From: Kordiimonadaceae bacterium
Lineage (GTDB): Bacteria; Pseudomonadota; Alphaproteobacteria; Sphingomonadales; Emcibacteraceae
Direction: 5' to 3'
DNA length: 5,269 nucleotides
Assembly (NCBI GenBank): GCA_018699075.1
Contig: JABIPV010000179.1
Span: forward strand, 1 to 5,269
A program made the translations under genes and the position numbers. Of this stretch, positions 5,013 to 5,269 are shown piece after piece (the first letter of the stretch is position 1; every line of letters begins with the position of its first letter). The notes under the pieces were generated by a model. The model was given only the letters and a program-made list of their open reading frames with translations, searched no databases and was not told where the DNA came from.

Positions 5013-5269
5013 ATGGCTTTTAATTTATTAGGTAAAGATTTTACCCCGCATGATGTTCGTCCGAAAGTTATGGGAACCGGTAAATATACCGAAGATTTCC
5101 GTAAAGACGGCATGTGCTATATGAAAATGTTGCTCTGCCCTATGCCGAGCGCGAATGTAACCAGCTTTGATGCTTCAGAAGCACTGGCAATGCCAGGTGT
5201 TCTTGGCATTCTAACGGCGGATGAAGTTCCTGCAGTAGAAGAGCCAAGCTACCCAATGCTCACGAATAA
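5013..5269 (+). CDS. Molybdopterin-binding large subunit of a molybdenum hydroxylase, 3'-truncated by window edge
   Basis: Only the first 85 codons are present and the frame is still open at the window end. The visible part is the start of the aldehyde oxidase / xanthine dehydrogenase a/b hammerhead domain. It shows VRPKVMGTGKYTEDF (about 15-29) followed by GMCYMKMLLCPMPSANVTS, where relatives have a Gly-Met-Leu-Tyr strand and a serine-proline-His/Met-Ala segment. Then comes DASEALAMPGVLGILTADEVP (about 53-73), a hallmark of the family. Full-length members are about 700-780 residues, so around 90% lies outside, including the molybdenum-cofactor and catalytic Glu motifs. No signal peptide is seen, so export would depend on the Tat signal of the small subunit. 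No FAD-subunit gene lies between the two, unlike the order in E. coli paoABC; one could lie downstream. The start is supported by GGGGAG 9 bases upstream. Confidence 0.9.
   Translation, partial: MAFNLLGKDFTPHDVRPKVMGTGKYTEDFRKDGMCYMKMLLCPMPSANVTSFDASEALAMPGVLGILTADEVPAVEEPSYPMLTN

Noticed and set aside
5267..5269. TAA at the very end of the window as the stop of the large subunit
   Set aside because: It is out of frame; the reading frame from 5013 gives AAT at 5265-5267 followed by two bases of an incomplete codon.

Overview
The window looks like chromosomal DNA from a moderately AT-rich Gram-negative bacterium, most likely an alphaproteobacterium. That assignment is an inference. It rests on Sec and Tat signal peptides, a possible lipobox, AGGA-type ribosome binding sites and the style of the UppP and molybdenum-hydroxylase sequences. 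No RNA genes, CRISPR arrays or insertion sequences were seen.

Layout. Positions 1-696 (+) hold the 3' part of uppP, the cell-wall lipid-carrier phosphatase gene. It converges on a four-gene minus-strand run that reads from 4073 down to 699: a diheme b-type membrane cytochrome (4073-3468), a small soluble protein of unknown function (3440-3021), a secreted 442-residue protein of unknown function (2965-1637), and a secreted alpha/beta hydrolase (1610-699). The gaps are 27, 55 and 26 bases, so the four are probably one operon. A 295-base AT-rich divergent regulatory region (4074-4368) follows. Next on the plus strand are a Tat-exported [2Fe-2S] subunit of a molybdenum hydroxylase (4369-5010) and, 2 bases later, the first 85 codons of its molybdopterin-binding large subunit (5013 to the window edge).

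How the genes may work together (inference). The plus-strand pair would form a periplasmic molybdenum hydroxylase of the aldehyde oxidase / isoquinoline oxidoreductase type. The small subunit carries the only visible Tat signal and may also be lipid-anchored, so the large subunit would be exported with it. The divergently transcribed cytochrome b is of the formate-dehydrogenase-gamma / hydrogenase type and could pass electrons between the hydroxylase and the quinone pool. The two secreted proteins place most of the locus in the cell envelope. The substrate cannot be read from this window. uppP appears to be an unrelated housekeeping neighbour.

The most interesting material is the pairing of a possible Tat-lipoprotein hydroxylase with a cytochrome b and two unrecognised proteins, and a repeat-rich divergent promoter region.
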